From: Arthrobacter_N sp051262515
GTDB lineage: Bacteria; Actinomycetota; Actinomycetes; Actinomycetales; Micrococcaceae
NCBI RefSeq assembly: GCF_051262515.1
Contig: NZ_JBIMER010000011.1
Span: 24,156 to 88,155, forward strand
Reading direction: 5' to 3'
Length of the DNA: 64,000 nt
Shown here: positions 34,690-42,800 of the stretch, piece by piece
Numbering within the stretch: position 1 is the stretch's first letter
How the letters are laid out: each line of letters starts with the position of its first letter
Notes under the pieces: generated by a model
Told to the model about the DNA's origin: nothing
Database searches by the model: none
The model's input: the letters and a program-made list of their open reading frames with translations, nothing else
Position numbers and translations under genes: made by a program

Positions 34690-35154
34690 ACCCCCGCGGG
34701 CCCGCTGGGGGAGGCAGTCGGCCGTCCCCCGCGTTCCGGCTGCTACCCCAGCTGGAGACTCGTGTCGGATTCGAGAGCGGGAACCCTAAAACTCGTGGGT
34801 CCTAATTCATTCTTTGGCGGTGGCCTTGGCTGCCGCCGCAACCCGCATAGCAACCAGCCCCCGGCCCTCACAACGGCGACAAACAGGAACATGGTGGAAC
34901 GCCACCGGCAGCGAGGCCGGGCACCAAAACGCGCCCACAACACAGTTACTCAACAGCTCAATGAACTGCCCGGCGACGCCAGGCGGCTCGGTGGATCAAG
35001 GCTTAGGCGACCGAGGCCATGACCTACTCAGCTGGGAGGGTCCGAGAATATGCTAGCGTTTACCGTCAGTATGACGCACGTCACCACCAATCCGGCCCGC
35101 TTACTGTGACAGCGGTCCGGACACCGGGTTTTCCCTGACCGAAAGGCACTTCCT
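34690..35154. other. 465-bp intergenic stretch without a recognised gene
   Basis: No convincing coding frame is seen on either strand. Right after the catalase remnant, CCCCCGCGGG...CCCGCTGGGGG (34691-34711) can form a GC-rich hairpin with one bulge. The base composition is less GC-rich than the flanks from ~34790 to 35060, which fits eroded or acquired sequence. TATGCT at about 35050 could be a -10 element for the downstream YciI-like gene. Nothing else was identified. Confidence 0.4.
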
Positions 35155-35436
35155 ATGGCCCTGCACGTCGTTCATTGGTCCTTCACTCACGACACTGCGG
35201 CCCTTGACGCCGCCCACCCCGAGCACGTGACTTATCTGAAGGATCTACTGGTGCAGGGCAAACTCGTGGAAGCGGGGCCCTATGAGGACCAAAGCGGGGC
35301 CCTATTGATCTTCCGGGTCGACTCCACCGACGATCTCACCGAACTACTGGCGCGGGACCCGTACACCAAGGCCGGAGTTATCGGAGCCACCCAGGTCTAC
35401 GACTGGCGCCCAGTGCTGGGACCGCTCTCCTCCTAA
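35155..35436 (+). CDS. YciI-like protein
   Basis: A 93-residue soluble protein of the YciI/dimeric ferredoxin-like alpha-beta barrel superfamily. It shows the internal pattern HPEHVTYLKDLLVQGKLVEA followed by GALLIFRVDS and the DPYTKAGV segment with the conserved Asp-Pro. The function of most members is unknown. GAAAGG lies 8 nt before the ATG. It is a stand-alone gene directly left of the IS3 insertion. Confidence 0.82.
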   Translation: MALHVVHWSFTHDTAALDAAHPEHVTYLKDLLVQGKLVEAGPYEDQSGALLIFRVDSTDDLTELLARDPYTKAGVIGATQVYDWRPVLGPLSS

Positions 35437-35437
35437 A

Positions 35438-35591
35438 AAGGTTTCCGCAGTGTCAAGCCTCGGGGTTTCCGGTGCTGTTGCCACGGCGTTGACCCGTTCG
35501 TATTCGACGGGTGGGACGTGTCCCAGCTCACCGTGCAGGCGCCGGAAGTTGTACCAGTCGACCCATTCCGCGACGGCGATCTCAAGGTGGT
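35438..35591 (-). pseudogene. C-terminal remnant of an IS3-family transposase
   Basis: Read on the minus strand, the fragment gives LEIAVAEWVDWYNFRRLHGE followed by LGHVPPVEYE, the characteristic tail of IS3 OrfB. It is cut at 35592 by the left end of a different IS3 element. The end near 35438 (GGTTTCCGCAGTGTC) looks like a terminal inverted repeat. A short stretch of the same old transposase may continue on the right of the newer element. Confidence 0.75.
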
Positions 35592-35643
35592 TGAATCCCA
35601 CTGGGTTTGATGGAGGCTCTTACCTAACAGGGAGAATAGAGTC

Positions 35644-35970
35644 ATGGCCAGTGGCAGGAAATTTGATGATGAGACACGGGCCCGCGTTGTGCGGATGTAT
35701 CTGGAGCGGCGGCAAGAGGCGCCGGCCGAGTCCGGCGCGGCTTCGCGCAAGCACGTGGGCGACCTGCTGGGGGTCAGCTCGGAGACGATGCGCCCGTGGG
35801 TCAGGCAGCACGAGATCGAAGACGAGACGCGGTCCGGGACCACGGCCGCCGAAAGCGAGGAGATGCGCAAGCTCCGGCGTGAGAACGCGGAGCTGCGCCG
35901 GGCAAACTCGATCCTGAAGGCGGCCTCGGCTTTCTTCGCGGCCGAGATCGACCGGCCACACGTCAGATAG
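35644..35970 (+). CDS. IS3-family transposase OrfA
   Basis: A 108-residue helix-turn-helix protein. Residues ~8-60 form the HTH_Tnp_1 type domain (RVVRMYLERRQ; LLGVSSETMRPWVRQ). A leucine-zipper-like helix follows (EEMRKLRRENAELRRANSIL). Its end, ASAFFAAEIDR, is the usual IS3 OrfA end. The sequence GGCTTTCTTCGCGG about 30 bp before the stop is where a -1 frameshift to OrfB would be expected. Confidence 0.92.
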   Translation: MASGRKFDDETRARVVRMYLERRQEAPAESGAASRKHVGDLLGVSSETMRPWVRQHEIEDETRSGTTAAESEEMRKLRRENAELRRANSILKAASAFFAAEIDRPHVR

Positions 35971-36044
35971 TCGCGTTCATCGCGGCACACAAGGACCGCC
36001 GGGACGCCGACGGCCTGCGGTGGGGCGTCGAACCAATCTGCACC

Positions 36045-36914
36045 GTGCTCACCGAGCACGGCTGCAAGATTGCCCCATCGACCTACTACGCGGCCACGGG
36101 CCGCGAGCCCTCGCGGCGGGAGGTCTCCGACGCGTCGATGACCGAGGTCATCAAGCGGGTCCACGCGGATAACTTCTCGGTCTACGGGGTGCACAAGATG
36201 TGGCGCAAACTCGTGCGCGAGGGGCACGAAGTCGGCAGGGACCGGGTGGCGCGGCTGATGCGTGCCGCGGGCCTGCGCGGAGTCATCCGGGGCGGGCACA
36301 AGACCTTCACGACCCACCGGGACGACACCGCGGCGAGGTTCCCGGACAGGGTCGGGCGCCAATGGGACACCGGGGTCACGGACCGGATCTGGGTGGCTGA
36401 CTTCACCTACGTCTGGACGTACGCGGGCTTCTGCTACGTGTCGTTCGTCACCGATGCCGCGTCCCGGCGGATCCTGGGCTGGAAGGCCACAATGAGCAAG
36501 GAGGCGCCGTTGGTCACCGATGCACTTGAACAGGCCCTGTCGCTGCGCCGGCGCACGAATACGGAGTTCACGGCCACGGGCCTGATCCACCACTCGGACG
36601 CGGGCTCGCAATACACTTCTGTGAAGCTCACCGAACACCTCGTGGCAGCCGGCATGGCCGGTTCCATCGGCACCGTGGGCGACGCGTACGACAACGCCCT
36701 CATGGAATCGACAATCGGCCTCTACAAGACGGAACTGATCGATTTCGACCGCTACACGACCTGGAAATCACGCCAGCACGTGGAGACGGCGACCGCCCGC
36801 TGGGTCGCCTGGTTCAACGCCGATCGGCTCCACTCGAGCCTGGGCGACATCCCGCCCAACGAATGGGAAAACGCCAACCAACAAGCGTGTATTCTGTCAA
36901 CGCAGAATGCCTAA
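36045..36914 (+). CDS. IS3-family transposase OrfB (DDE integrase)
   Basis: 289 codons from a GTG. The -1 frame is open further upstream, to about 35945, as TRQIVAFIAAHKDRR. The protein is therefore probably made as an OrfAB frameshift fusion. The HTH_21 part is SVYGVHKMWRKL. The rve domain has the DDE residues in WVADFTYV, HHSDAGSQYTS and NALMESTIGLYKTEL. The C-terminal WFNADRLHSSLGDIPPNEWE is intact, so the element may still be active. Confidence 0.92.
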   Translation: MLTEHGCKIAPSTYYAATGREPSRREVSDASMTEVIKRVHADNFSVYGVHKMWRKLVREGHEVGRDRVARLMRAAGLRGVIRGGHKTFTTHRDDTAARFPDRVGRQWDTGVTDRIWVADFTYVWTYAGFCYVSFVTDAASRRILGWKATMSKEAPLVTDALEQALSLRRRTNTEFTATGLIHHSDAGSQYTSVKLTEHLVAAGMAGSIGTVGDAYDNALMESTIGLYKTELIDFDRYTTWKSRQHVETATARWVAWFNADRLHSSLGDIPPNEWENANQQACILSTQNA

Positions 36915-36945
36915 CAGCAGTCTCCATCGAACCCAGTGGGATTCA

Positions 36946-37008
36946 TAATGACCACGGCCCGAAACGCCGGAGGCGCGCCTTAAACCTGGAAAATTGTTCA
37001 GCAGTTTC
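36946..37008 (-). mobile_element. Right-hand remnant of the older IS3 element
   Basis: On the minus strand this short stretch reads FKARLRRFGPWSL. That fits the IS3 OrfB segment (F/Y-K-x-x-L-x-R-R-x-G-P-W) expected just before the LEIAVAEW part found left of the newer element. GGAAACTGCTGAACAATTTTCC next to the following gene may be the other terminal repeat. The old element is thus almost completely deleted, leaving ends plus a piece of OrfB. Confidence 0.45.
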
Positions 37009-37650
37009 CTAGCGCGGGTTGGAGGGGATGCCCACGCCGCCCATTGCGTCCACGTAGGCGGCCACCATCTCGTCGAATTTCTTGTTCTTGTGGGCTGCCG
37101 AGCCGACGGAGCCCATGGGCCCGGGCGAATCGACCTTGTAGACCTTGATGACCCGCTCGCGGAGGATGCGGTCGCCGCCGGCCTTGGAGAACGCGGCCAT
37201 GACCTTGTGCGCGCCGCTGCCGTGGGCGACGATCGCCGATGCCCGGTAGATGATGTCGAGGAACTGGCGCAGGGGCCGGACCCCGTCGTGCACCTGCTCG
37301 GGCGTCAGGACCGTCTTCTGACCGGAGGGCAGGTCCCACGGGTGGGCGTGCCACGGGATCGCGTGCTTGGGTTGGAGACCGGCTGCTTCGTAGACCTCGG
37401 CCAGGCGCGCGGCGGTGTCGTCGTCGTTCTCCAGGGACAGGAAGCCCGACGCCGTTCCCACACCCGGAGCGATGAGGAGGCTGACAATCCGGGCCTCGTC
37501 GACGTCGTGGACGGGGTCGATGTAGGGAACGCCGAAGTCCGGTTTCCGCTCACGGAGTTGTTCGCACAACTGCGTGACGGCCTCGATGTTCTCGTCGTGG
37601 ATCCTGGCCAATTGCGCCGCCTGGTATTCGGGCGAGTCCATCTTCCGCAT
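37009..37650 (-). CDS. Uracil-DNA glycosylase family-like protein
   Basis: A 213-residue cytoplasmic protein. PYIDPVHDVDEARIVSLLIA and GFLSLENDDDTAARL resemble an actinobacterial UDG-fold family. IPWHAHPWD stands where NxxPWY-type motifs occur in that fold, and AIVAHGSGAHKVM is a possible second active-site loop. Glycosylase activity is not certain, since the catalytic Asp/Asn cannot be assigned with confidence. The stop lies directly at the IS remnant (37009), so the C-terminus could have been altered by it, although GIPSNPR looks like a natural end. Confidence 0.65.
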   Translation of the reverse strand: MRKMDSPEYQAAQLARIHDENIEAVTQLCEQLRERKPDFGVPYIDPVHDVDEARIVSLLIAPGVGTASGFLSLENDDDTAARLAEVYEAAGLQPKHAIPWHAHPWDLPSGQKTVLTPEQVHDGVRPLRQFLDIIYRASAIVAHGSGAHKVMAAFSKAGGDRILRERVIKVYKVDSPGPMGSVGSAAHKNKKFDEMVAAYVDAMGGVGIPSNPR

Positions 37651-37762
37651 CGTTCACTCCATGTACCTAGGCGAGCTTCCGTTACCCACGACTCTATCTC
37701 TTGCGGGTGTGCGGGCGCAGACGGTACGTGCGACCATGGCCGTGGGCCCGGTCGGCGGGCCC

Positions 37763-37802
37763 CCGGACGAGGGGTGCCGTACCCGGTGTGCGACAAGACG
37801 GC
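37763..37802 (+). promoter_or_regulatory. Guanidine-III (ykkC-III) riboswitch
   Basis: CCGGACGAGG, then GCCGTACCCGG and ACAAGACGGC, match the guanidine-III aptamer consensus almost exactly. P1 (CCGG 37763-37766 with CCGG 37782-37785) and P2 (GCCGT with ACGGC) can form the known pseudoknot. The GGGAGG ribosome-binding site of the downstream exporter begins 5 nt after the aptamer, which fits translational control: guanidinium binding frees the site. A GC-rich hairpin (about 37745-37762) precedes it. Confidence 0.9.
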
Positions 37803-37817
37803 CCGCGGGAGGCCGTC

Positions 37818-38132
37818 ATGTCGTGGGTTGTTTTGGTGTTGTCCGGGGTCCTCGAGGCCGTGTGGGCTACGGCGTTGGACAAGTCCGCGGGATTCAGCCG
37901 CCCCGTCCCCAGCACCGTCTTCGTGGTGGCGCTGGTCCTGAGCATGGGAGGGCTGGCCTACGCGATGCGCGAGCTCCCGGTGGGCACGTCCTACGCCGTG
38001 TGGGTCGGAATCGGGGCGGTGCTCACCGTCGCGTACGCGATGGCCACCGGCGTCGAATCGGTGTCCCTGCTCAAGGTGCTGTTCCTGGCGATGATCGTCG
38101 GCGGCGTCGTGGGGCTGAAGACCGTGCACTAG
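37818..38132 (+). CDS. gdx: SMR-family guanidinium exporter (SugE/Gdx type)
   Basis: A 104-residue four-helix small multidrug resistance protein. The essential Glu13 sits in helix 1 (LSGVLEAVWATALDKS). GTSYAVWVGIGAV in helix 3 is typical of the SugE/Gdx branch. It should act as an antiparallel dimer that exchanges guanidinium for protons. The guanidine-III riboswitch 15 bp upstream supports guanidinium rather than multidrug export. GGGAGG precedes the ATG. The stop shares CTAG with the convergent SDR gene. Confidence 0.93.
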   Translation: MSWVVLVLSGVLEAVWATALDKSAGFSRPVPSTVFVVALVLSMGGLAYAMRELPVGTSYAVWVGIGAVLTVAYAMATGVESVSLLKVLFLAMIVGGVVGLKTVH

Positions 38133-38974
38133 TGGCGGGGAGCCGCCTTGTCTTCGAGCATCGCCCGGTAGCCCTGGCGGAACGTCGGGTAGGCGAGGTC
38201 GAAACCGGTGGACCGCAGTCGCGCGTTGGACAGCCGCCGGTTCCCGCCGCGCGTCGTCGTCGTCTCGCCGACGCGCGGTTCGGGCAACCCGAGCTCGGCG
38301 GCCAGGAAACGCAGCACGTCGCCCAGCTCGGCCGGATCGTCGTCGACGCCCACGTACAGCGGCGCGGGTTCGGCCACGGACGTGGTCAGGTGGACGATCG
38401 CGGCGGCGGCGTCGTCGCGGTGGATGCGGTTGGTGGGGTGGGACCCGGACGGCACGACGGCGGTGCCCGCCCTGAGCGTGTCGATCAGCCGGGTGCGCCC
38501 CGGCCCGTAGATCCCGGAAAGCCGCAGGACGATCCCGTCCGGTCGGCGGCCGTGCAGCGTGCGCTCGGCCTCCCGCATGAGGCCCCCCGTGGCCGACGCG
38601 GGGTTGGCGGGGGTGTCCTCGTCCACCATTGCGCCGGCCGCGTCGCCGTAGACGGTGGTGGAGGAGACGAACAGGAACCGCCGCGGGGTGACGCCGTCCC
38701 GCCCCAGCGCGTCGAGAACGTTCGCGAGGCCGTGGACGTACGTCCTGCGGTAGGCGTCAGCGGAGCGTTCCCCGGCCGCCGGGGTGTAGACGACGACGTC
38801 CGTCCCGGCGGGGATCGGCGGCAGCTCGCCGGTCAGGTCCGCGGCGACACCGGCAATCGGCTGCGGCAAACGGGACGGGTTGCGGCGCCACCCCGTGACG
38901 TGGTGTCCGGCGGCCGCGAAACGCAGCCCCGCCTCGGTGCCGAGGTCCCCGCAACCGGCGATCAGGATGTTCAT
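38129..38974 (-). CDS. NAD(P)-dependent epimerase/dehydratase-type SDR protein
   Basis: A 281-residue extended short-chain dehydrogenase. The Rossmann motif is ILIAGCGDLGTEAG (residues 3-16), with FVSSTTVYG in the middle and RLSGIYGPGRT later. The canonical YxxxK is not clear: VYGDAAG carries the Tyr but no Lys four on. It may therefore be a YeeZ-like non-catalytic or altered member. It starts in an ATGA overlap with the glycosyltransferase gene, so it belongs to a three-gene operon (40274 to 38129). Confidence 0.82.
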   Translation of the reverse strand: MNILIAGCGDLGTEAGLRFAAAGHHVTGWRRNPSRLPQPIAGVAADLTGELPPIPAGTDVVVYTPAAGERSADAYRRTYVHGLANVLDALGRDGVTPRRFLFVSSTTVYGDAAGAMVDEDTPANPASATGGLMREAERTLHGRRPDGIVLRLSGIYGPGRTRLIDTLRAGTAVVPSGSHPTNRIHRDDAAAAIVHLTTSVAEPAPLYVGVDDDPAELGDVLRFLAAELGLPEPRVGETTTTRGGNRRLSNARLRSTGFDLAYPTFRQGYRAMLEDKAAPRH

Positions 38975-39726
38975 GCCCGTTTGCCTCTCCATGTCTTCCG
39001 TCCTTTCGTGGTCCGGGCGACCCAACGGCCGCCCGGCCCGAGCTCGGTCCAATTCAACCGCAGTGTGCGCGCCGCCAGGCGGAAGCGCCGCGCGGCGGCC
39101 GCCCGGGAATGGAACATCCGCCCGGCGACTCCCACCCGCAGGCGTGCGTCGAACCGCACCCTGGCGTCCGGCCCCAGGCGGCAACTGAGGTCCAGGTCGT
39201 CGTGCACGTCCTGGCGGTCGCGCGCGACGAGCGGCCCCACCCGCTCCCACACCCGGCTCCGGAACGCCATGTTGGAACCCCACAGCGGGACGGCCGCGAT
39301 GGCGCTGCCCGCGCCCAGGAAATAGCCCGCGGCATACAGCACGGCGGCCGCCCGGCCGGACCGGCGCGGGAGGTCGTAGAAGGTTCCGGGCCCGGTCAGC
39401 GCGTCCAGGCGGGGATCGGCGTCGAACGCGGCGGCGATGCGTTCCAACCAGTCCGCGGGGGGCCGGGTGTCGGCGTCGCACCGGACGACGATGTCGCCGT
39501 CGGCCGCGTCGTAGCCCCGCGCCGCCGCCGCGGGGATGCCGCGCGCCGGCTCCACGACGACCTCCGCGCCCGCGGTCCGGGCGATCCGCGCGCTCGCGTC
39601 CGAGCATCCGTTGTCCACGACCACCACCTGGTTGGCGGGACGGGTCTGGGCCGCGAGGAGGCGCAGCAGGACGGCGAGGTGATCGGCGTCGTCCAGGACG
39701 GGCACGACGACGCAGAGCCGGGTCAT
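38971..39726 (-). CDS. Family 2 glycosyltransferase
   Basis: A 251-residue GT-A fold enzyme: CVVVPVLDDADHLAVLL at the N-terminus, VVVVDNGCSDAS, and the metal-binding DXD region VRCDADTRPP. DVHDDLDLSCRLG looks like the acceptor-side acidic motif. The tail is strongly basic. The substrate is not readable; lipid or cell-wall glycan synthesis is plausible because the next gene upstream encodes a membrane protein. Both ends overlap neighbours by ATGA. Confidence 0.85.
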   Translation of the reverse strand: MTRLCVVVPVLDDADHLAVLLRLLAAQTRPANQVVVVDNGCSDASARIARTAGAEVVVEPARGIPAAAARGYDAADGDIVVRCDADTRPPADWLERIAAAFDADPRLDALTGPGTFYDLPRRSGRAAAVLYAAGYFLGAGSAIAAVPLWGSNMAFRSRVWERVGPLVARDRQDVHDDLDLSCRLGPDARVRFDARLRVGVAGRMFHSRAAAARRFRLAARTLRLNWTELGPGGRWVARTTKGRKTWRGKRA

Positions 39727-40274
39727 GCGCGTCCGCCCGCCGGGCCGGTCGCCGCGAGCGCGCCGACGAGCGCGCCGGCGACCGCCGCCGCGAGGTCGCC
39801 GATCGTGTCCACGTACCCGACGCCGATCTCGGGGGCGAGGAACGAATATCCGGCCCATTCGCCGATTTCCCACAGCACTGCCAAGAGCGCGCCCAACGAC
39901 GTTCCGGCGAGGACCGCGCCGGCGCGCAGGCGCGGCCGGCCGGACGGGGCCCCAGACACCAGCCCGTGGTGGCGCAACATGTCCCACGCCAGCGAGGTCA
40001 GGACGGCGGTGGCCGCGAAATGGGCCATCAGATCGAGGGCGGGGCCCGCGGCATACGCGCCGACCACGCTGAGCCATCCGGAGCACAGGAGCACCGCCTG
40101 CCCGAACACGTCCTCGGCCGTGCCGCGCGCGTAGTACCGGAGCGCCCACTGTCCGCCGAAGACGAGGAACATGACGGACGCCGCCACCGGGCCAGCCAGC
40201 GTCCAGGCCGCGGGGATGGCCGCGAGACCGATGGCTCGGCCCGTGTCGGCCGGCACCGCGCGGATGGTCGTCAT
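39723..40274 (-). CDS. Integral membrane protein, unknown function
   Basis: 183 residues with about five hydrophobic helices. The segment LWEIGEWAGYSFLAPEIGVG followed by YVDTIGDLAAAVAGALVG resembles DUF2238/YjdF-like membrane proteins with conserved WE...E and D...D residues in the membrane. It is the first gene of the operon with the glycosyltransferase and SDR protein. GGTGGGAG precedes the ATG at 40274. Confidence 0.75.
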   Translation of the reverse strand: MTTIRAVPADTGRAIGLAAIPAAWTLAGPVAASVMFLVFGGQWALRYYARGTAEDVFGQAVLLCSGWLSVVGAYAAGPALDLMAHFAATAVLTSLAWDMLRHHGLVSGAPSGRPRLRAGAVLAGTSLGALLAVLWEIGEWAGYSFLAPEIGVGYVDTIGDLAAAVAGALVGALAATGPAGGRA

Positions 40275-40385
40275 GCTCCCACCGTAATGGCCGCCGCGCG
40301 TTGCGGGCCGCCGCCCCGCTATTCCACCGGGGCACCGCCGGTGCCATGATCGGATGAAGGCATTGAACAGGCGAGGGGAAGCGCT

Positions 40386-41903
40386 GTGAAAAGGGCCGCT
40401 GTGGGGGTGGGAACGACGGTGGCGACCACCGCGGGGCCGGTGCGTGGCCGATTGCTCGACGGAGTGCGGTCCTGGCGCGGCATTCCTTTTGCCGAGGCGG
40501 CGGAGGGTCCGCTGCGGTACCGCGCGCCGGCCCCGGTCCGTCCGTGGGCGCGGACGCGGGACGCCTACGAGTTCGGCGACGCGCCGCCGCAGAACAGCGG
40601 CTACATCGCGTTCGGCCGCGCCCGGCACCCCGTCAGCGAGAACTGCCTGAGCCTGAACGTCAGCGCACCGGCGGACCCGGCCGGCGCGCCCCGGCCCGTG
40701 CTGGTGTGTTTCGCCGGCGGTGGCTTCACCATGGGTTCCCCGGCGACCCCGCTCCACGCGGGAGACCGGTTCGCGCGCGACGCCGGCGTGGTCTACGTGT
40801 CGCCGAACTACCGAGTCGGCGGACTCGGGTTCCTGGACGTGACGCGCTACGCCGACGACCGGCACCCGTTCGAGTCCAACCTGGGCCTGCGGGACCAGCT
40901 GTCCGCGTTGGAGTGGATCCGCGACAACATCGAGGCGTTCGGCGGCGACCCGAACAACGTGACGGTGTTCGGGCAGTCGGCCGGGGCGACGTCGGTGGTG
41001 ACGCTGATGGCCGTTCCCGCCGCGCGGGGGCTGTTCCACCGCGCCTACGCGCTCAGCCCGTTTCCGGGGTCAGTGTACGCGCGGGAACGGCACGCGGGGT
41101 GGGCGGGGGACCTCATGGGGATCCTCGGCGTGGATTCCTCCCACGCGGCCGAGACCCTGGCGACGCTCAGCTGGCCCAAGCTCGTGGACGCGATGTATCG
41201 GTTGACGCGGCGGCTGGGCCCGGCCAACGACCCCGGAACACTGGTCTGTTCGCCGGTCGTGGACGGCGAACTCCTGCCGACCTACCCGATCGACGCGTTC
41301 CGGGACGGAACCGCGCACCGTGTCCCGCTGGTGGTCGGCACCACCGTGAAAGAGGGCGCGCTGTTCCGCTTCATGAACCTGCTCCCGACGACGCCGGCAC
41401 GGATGGAGCGGATGTTCGAGCGCGCCGACCCGGACGCCCGCACCCGCGTGCTCGGCGGGTACCCGACCTACCCGGCCGGGGGCGCGCTCGTGGACCTCGC
41501 CGGGGACTCCGTCTTCTGGCATCCCACCACCCAGGTGGCGGAGGGGCACTCCCGCCATGCGCCCGTATGGAACTACCGCTTCGACTTCGAGACGCCGATG
41601 CTCCGGCGCATAGGCCTCGCCGGAGGCCACGGCACGGACGTGCCGGCCCTGTTCGGGCACCACGATTCCGACGCCGGCCGCTTCTTCACGATGACCGGCG
41701 GCCGGGACGCGGCGCATTCGCTCGGCCTGCGCTACCGCCGCGCACTGGTGTCCTTCGCGCAGACGGGCGACCCGGGCGCCGACTGGCCGCGGTACGACGA
41801 GCACCGCCGCCGCGTCCGGATCTTCGACGCCCGCGACCGCGTCGTGGAGGATCCGTGGCGCGAACGGCGCCTCGCCTGGGGCGGCTACCGCGGCTACGAC
41901 TAG
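40386..41903 (+). CDS. Type B carboxylesterase/lipase family protein
   Basis: A 505-residue alpha/beta hydrolase. The oxyanion region is VCFAGGGFTMGS and the nucleophile elbow is VFGQSAGATS (Ser198). An acidic member is expected in the VGTTVKEGALF region, and the catalytic His probably in GGHGTDVPALFG. The common GESAG is GQSAG here. No signal peptide is visible. It likely cleaves carboxyl esters of unknown nature. The start is GTG at 40386 after GAGGGGAAG. It is divergent from the glycosyltransferase operon. Confidence 0.88.
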   Translation: MKRAAVGVGTTVATTAGPVRGRLLDGVRSWRGIPFAEAAEGPLRYRAPAPVRPWARTRDAYEFGDAPPQNSGYIAFGRARHPVSENCLSLNVSAPADPAGAPRPVLVCFAGGGFTMGSPATPLHAGDRFARDAGVVYVSPNYRVGGLGFLDVTRYADDRHPFESNLGLRDQLSALEWIRDNIEAFGGDPNNVTVFGQSAGATSVVTLMAVPAARGLFHRAYALSPFPGSVYARERHAGWAGDLMGILGVDSSHAAETLATLSWPKLVDAMYRLTRRLGPANDPGTLVCSPVVDGELLPTYPIDAFRDGTAHRVPLVVGTTVKEGALFRFMNLLPTTPARMERMFERADPDARTRVLGGYPTYPAGGALVDLAGDSVFWHPTTQVAEGHSRHAPVWNYRFDFETPMLRRIGLAGGHGTDVPALFGHHDSDAGRFFTMTGGRDAAHSLGLRYRRALVSFAQTGDPGADWPRYDEHRRRVRIFDARDRVVEDPWRERRLAWGGYRGYD

Positions 41904-42005
41904 CCCAACGCTTCACAAACGAAGCGCATCCTGACAGTGTTTGACCTAGTGGGAGCCTTACGCGCCATCCCGCTGGCAGTTTGACGCCGAGCAAAGGAGA
42001 AACCG

Positions 42006-42800
42006 ATGAGCACCAGCGACGAGTCGGCACGGCCGCCGAACCACCGGGCGGGGGACGCCAACCCGGAAACGGCCCGGTTCTCGACCAGCGACACCACGGT
42101 CGGAGGCGACGCCACTGCCGTCCACGACACCACGGCCGGACGCGACACCACCGCGCGCGACACGGACAACGACACCTTCTCGCGGAGCCGGGAGTACGTC
42201 CCCGAGGACGACTACGCGGACACGGCGGCTCCGGTCGGTGCCCCCGTCGTGGACAGCCGCGAGCTGCTCCGGCGGGAAAAGGAGGAATTCGGCGGAGTGA
42301 AGATCGGCAGCGCCTTCTTCGGATGGCTGACCGCCACCGGAACCGCCGTGATCCTCAGCGCGCTCGCCGCCGCGTTCGGCTTCGCCACGGGATCCGTGAA
42401 CATCAGCGACGTCGCCGGACAGGCGACACGGGACCCGCAGGGGACCGCGCTCGTCGGCGCGATTGTCTTCGGCGTCATCCTGCTGGTCGCCTACTACTGC
42501 GGCGGGTACGTGGCCGGGCGCATGGCGCGCTTTAACGGTGTCGCCCAGGGTGTCGCCGTATGGGGCTGGGCCGTGGTGATCTCCGTGGTCGCCGCCGGAC
42601 TGGCCACGCTCGCCGGAAGCCGCTTCAACATCCTCGAACAGGTCAGCGGATTCGGGAGGATGGCGGAGGGCGCCGACCTCCTGCCGGCGCTCCTCGGGCT
42701 CCTGGTTGCCGCCGTCGTCGCCCTGATCGGCGCGATCCTCGGCGGACTCGCGGGCATGCGGTTCCACCGGCGCGTGGACCGGGCCGGCCTGGGGCGCTAG
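42006..42800 (+). CDS. Membrane protein with long polar N-terminus
   Basis: 264 residues. Residues 1-~95 are polar, Thr/Asp-rich and probably disordered (repeated DTTVGGD, DTTAGRD, DTTARD). Then about four transmembrane helices follow (~100-125, 140-165, 178-200, 222-250), the last Gly-rich (AILGGLAGMRFHRR). AAAGGAG lies 8 nt before the ATG. The family is common in actinobacteria without known function. Its stop shares CTAG with the convergent phosphatase gene. Confidence 0.72.
   Translation: MSTSDESARPPNHRAGDANPETARFSTSDTTVGGDATAVHDTTAGRDTTARDTDNDTFSRSREYVPEDDYADTAAPVGAPVVDSRELLRREKEEFGGVKIGSAFFGWLTATGTAVILSALAAAFGFATGSVNISDVAGQATRDPQGTALVGAIVFGVILLVAYYCGGYVAGRMARFNGVAQGVAVWGWAVVISVVAAGLATLAGSRFNILEQVSGFGRMAEGADLLPALLGLLVAAVVALIGAILGGLAGMRFHRRVDRAGLGR

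Larger units (their letters stand above)
35592..36945 (+). mobile_element. Complete IS3-family insertion sequence, about 1.35 kb
   Basis: The ends are inverted repeats starting TGAATCCCACTGGGTT, with 26 positions and two mismatches between left end and reverse-complemented right end, bounded by TG...CA as is usual for IS3. Two overlapping-phase transposase frames lie inside, OrfB in the -1 frame relative to OrfA. No obvious 3-4 bp target duplication is seen (GGT on the left, TAA on the right), which suggests later rearrangement or deletion. It is inserted in an older IS3 copy of opposite orientation. Confidence 0.88.

Noticed and set aside
34762..35022. An 86-codon plus-strand frame between the catalase remnant and the YciI-like gene
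   Set aside because: It has no ribosome-binding site, no domain and no hydrophobic pattern, and its codon positions do not show the third-position GC bias of real genes here.
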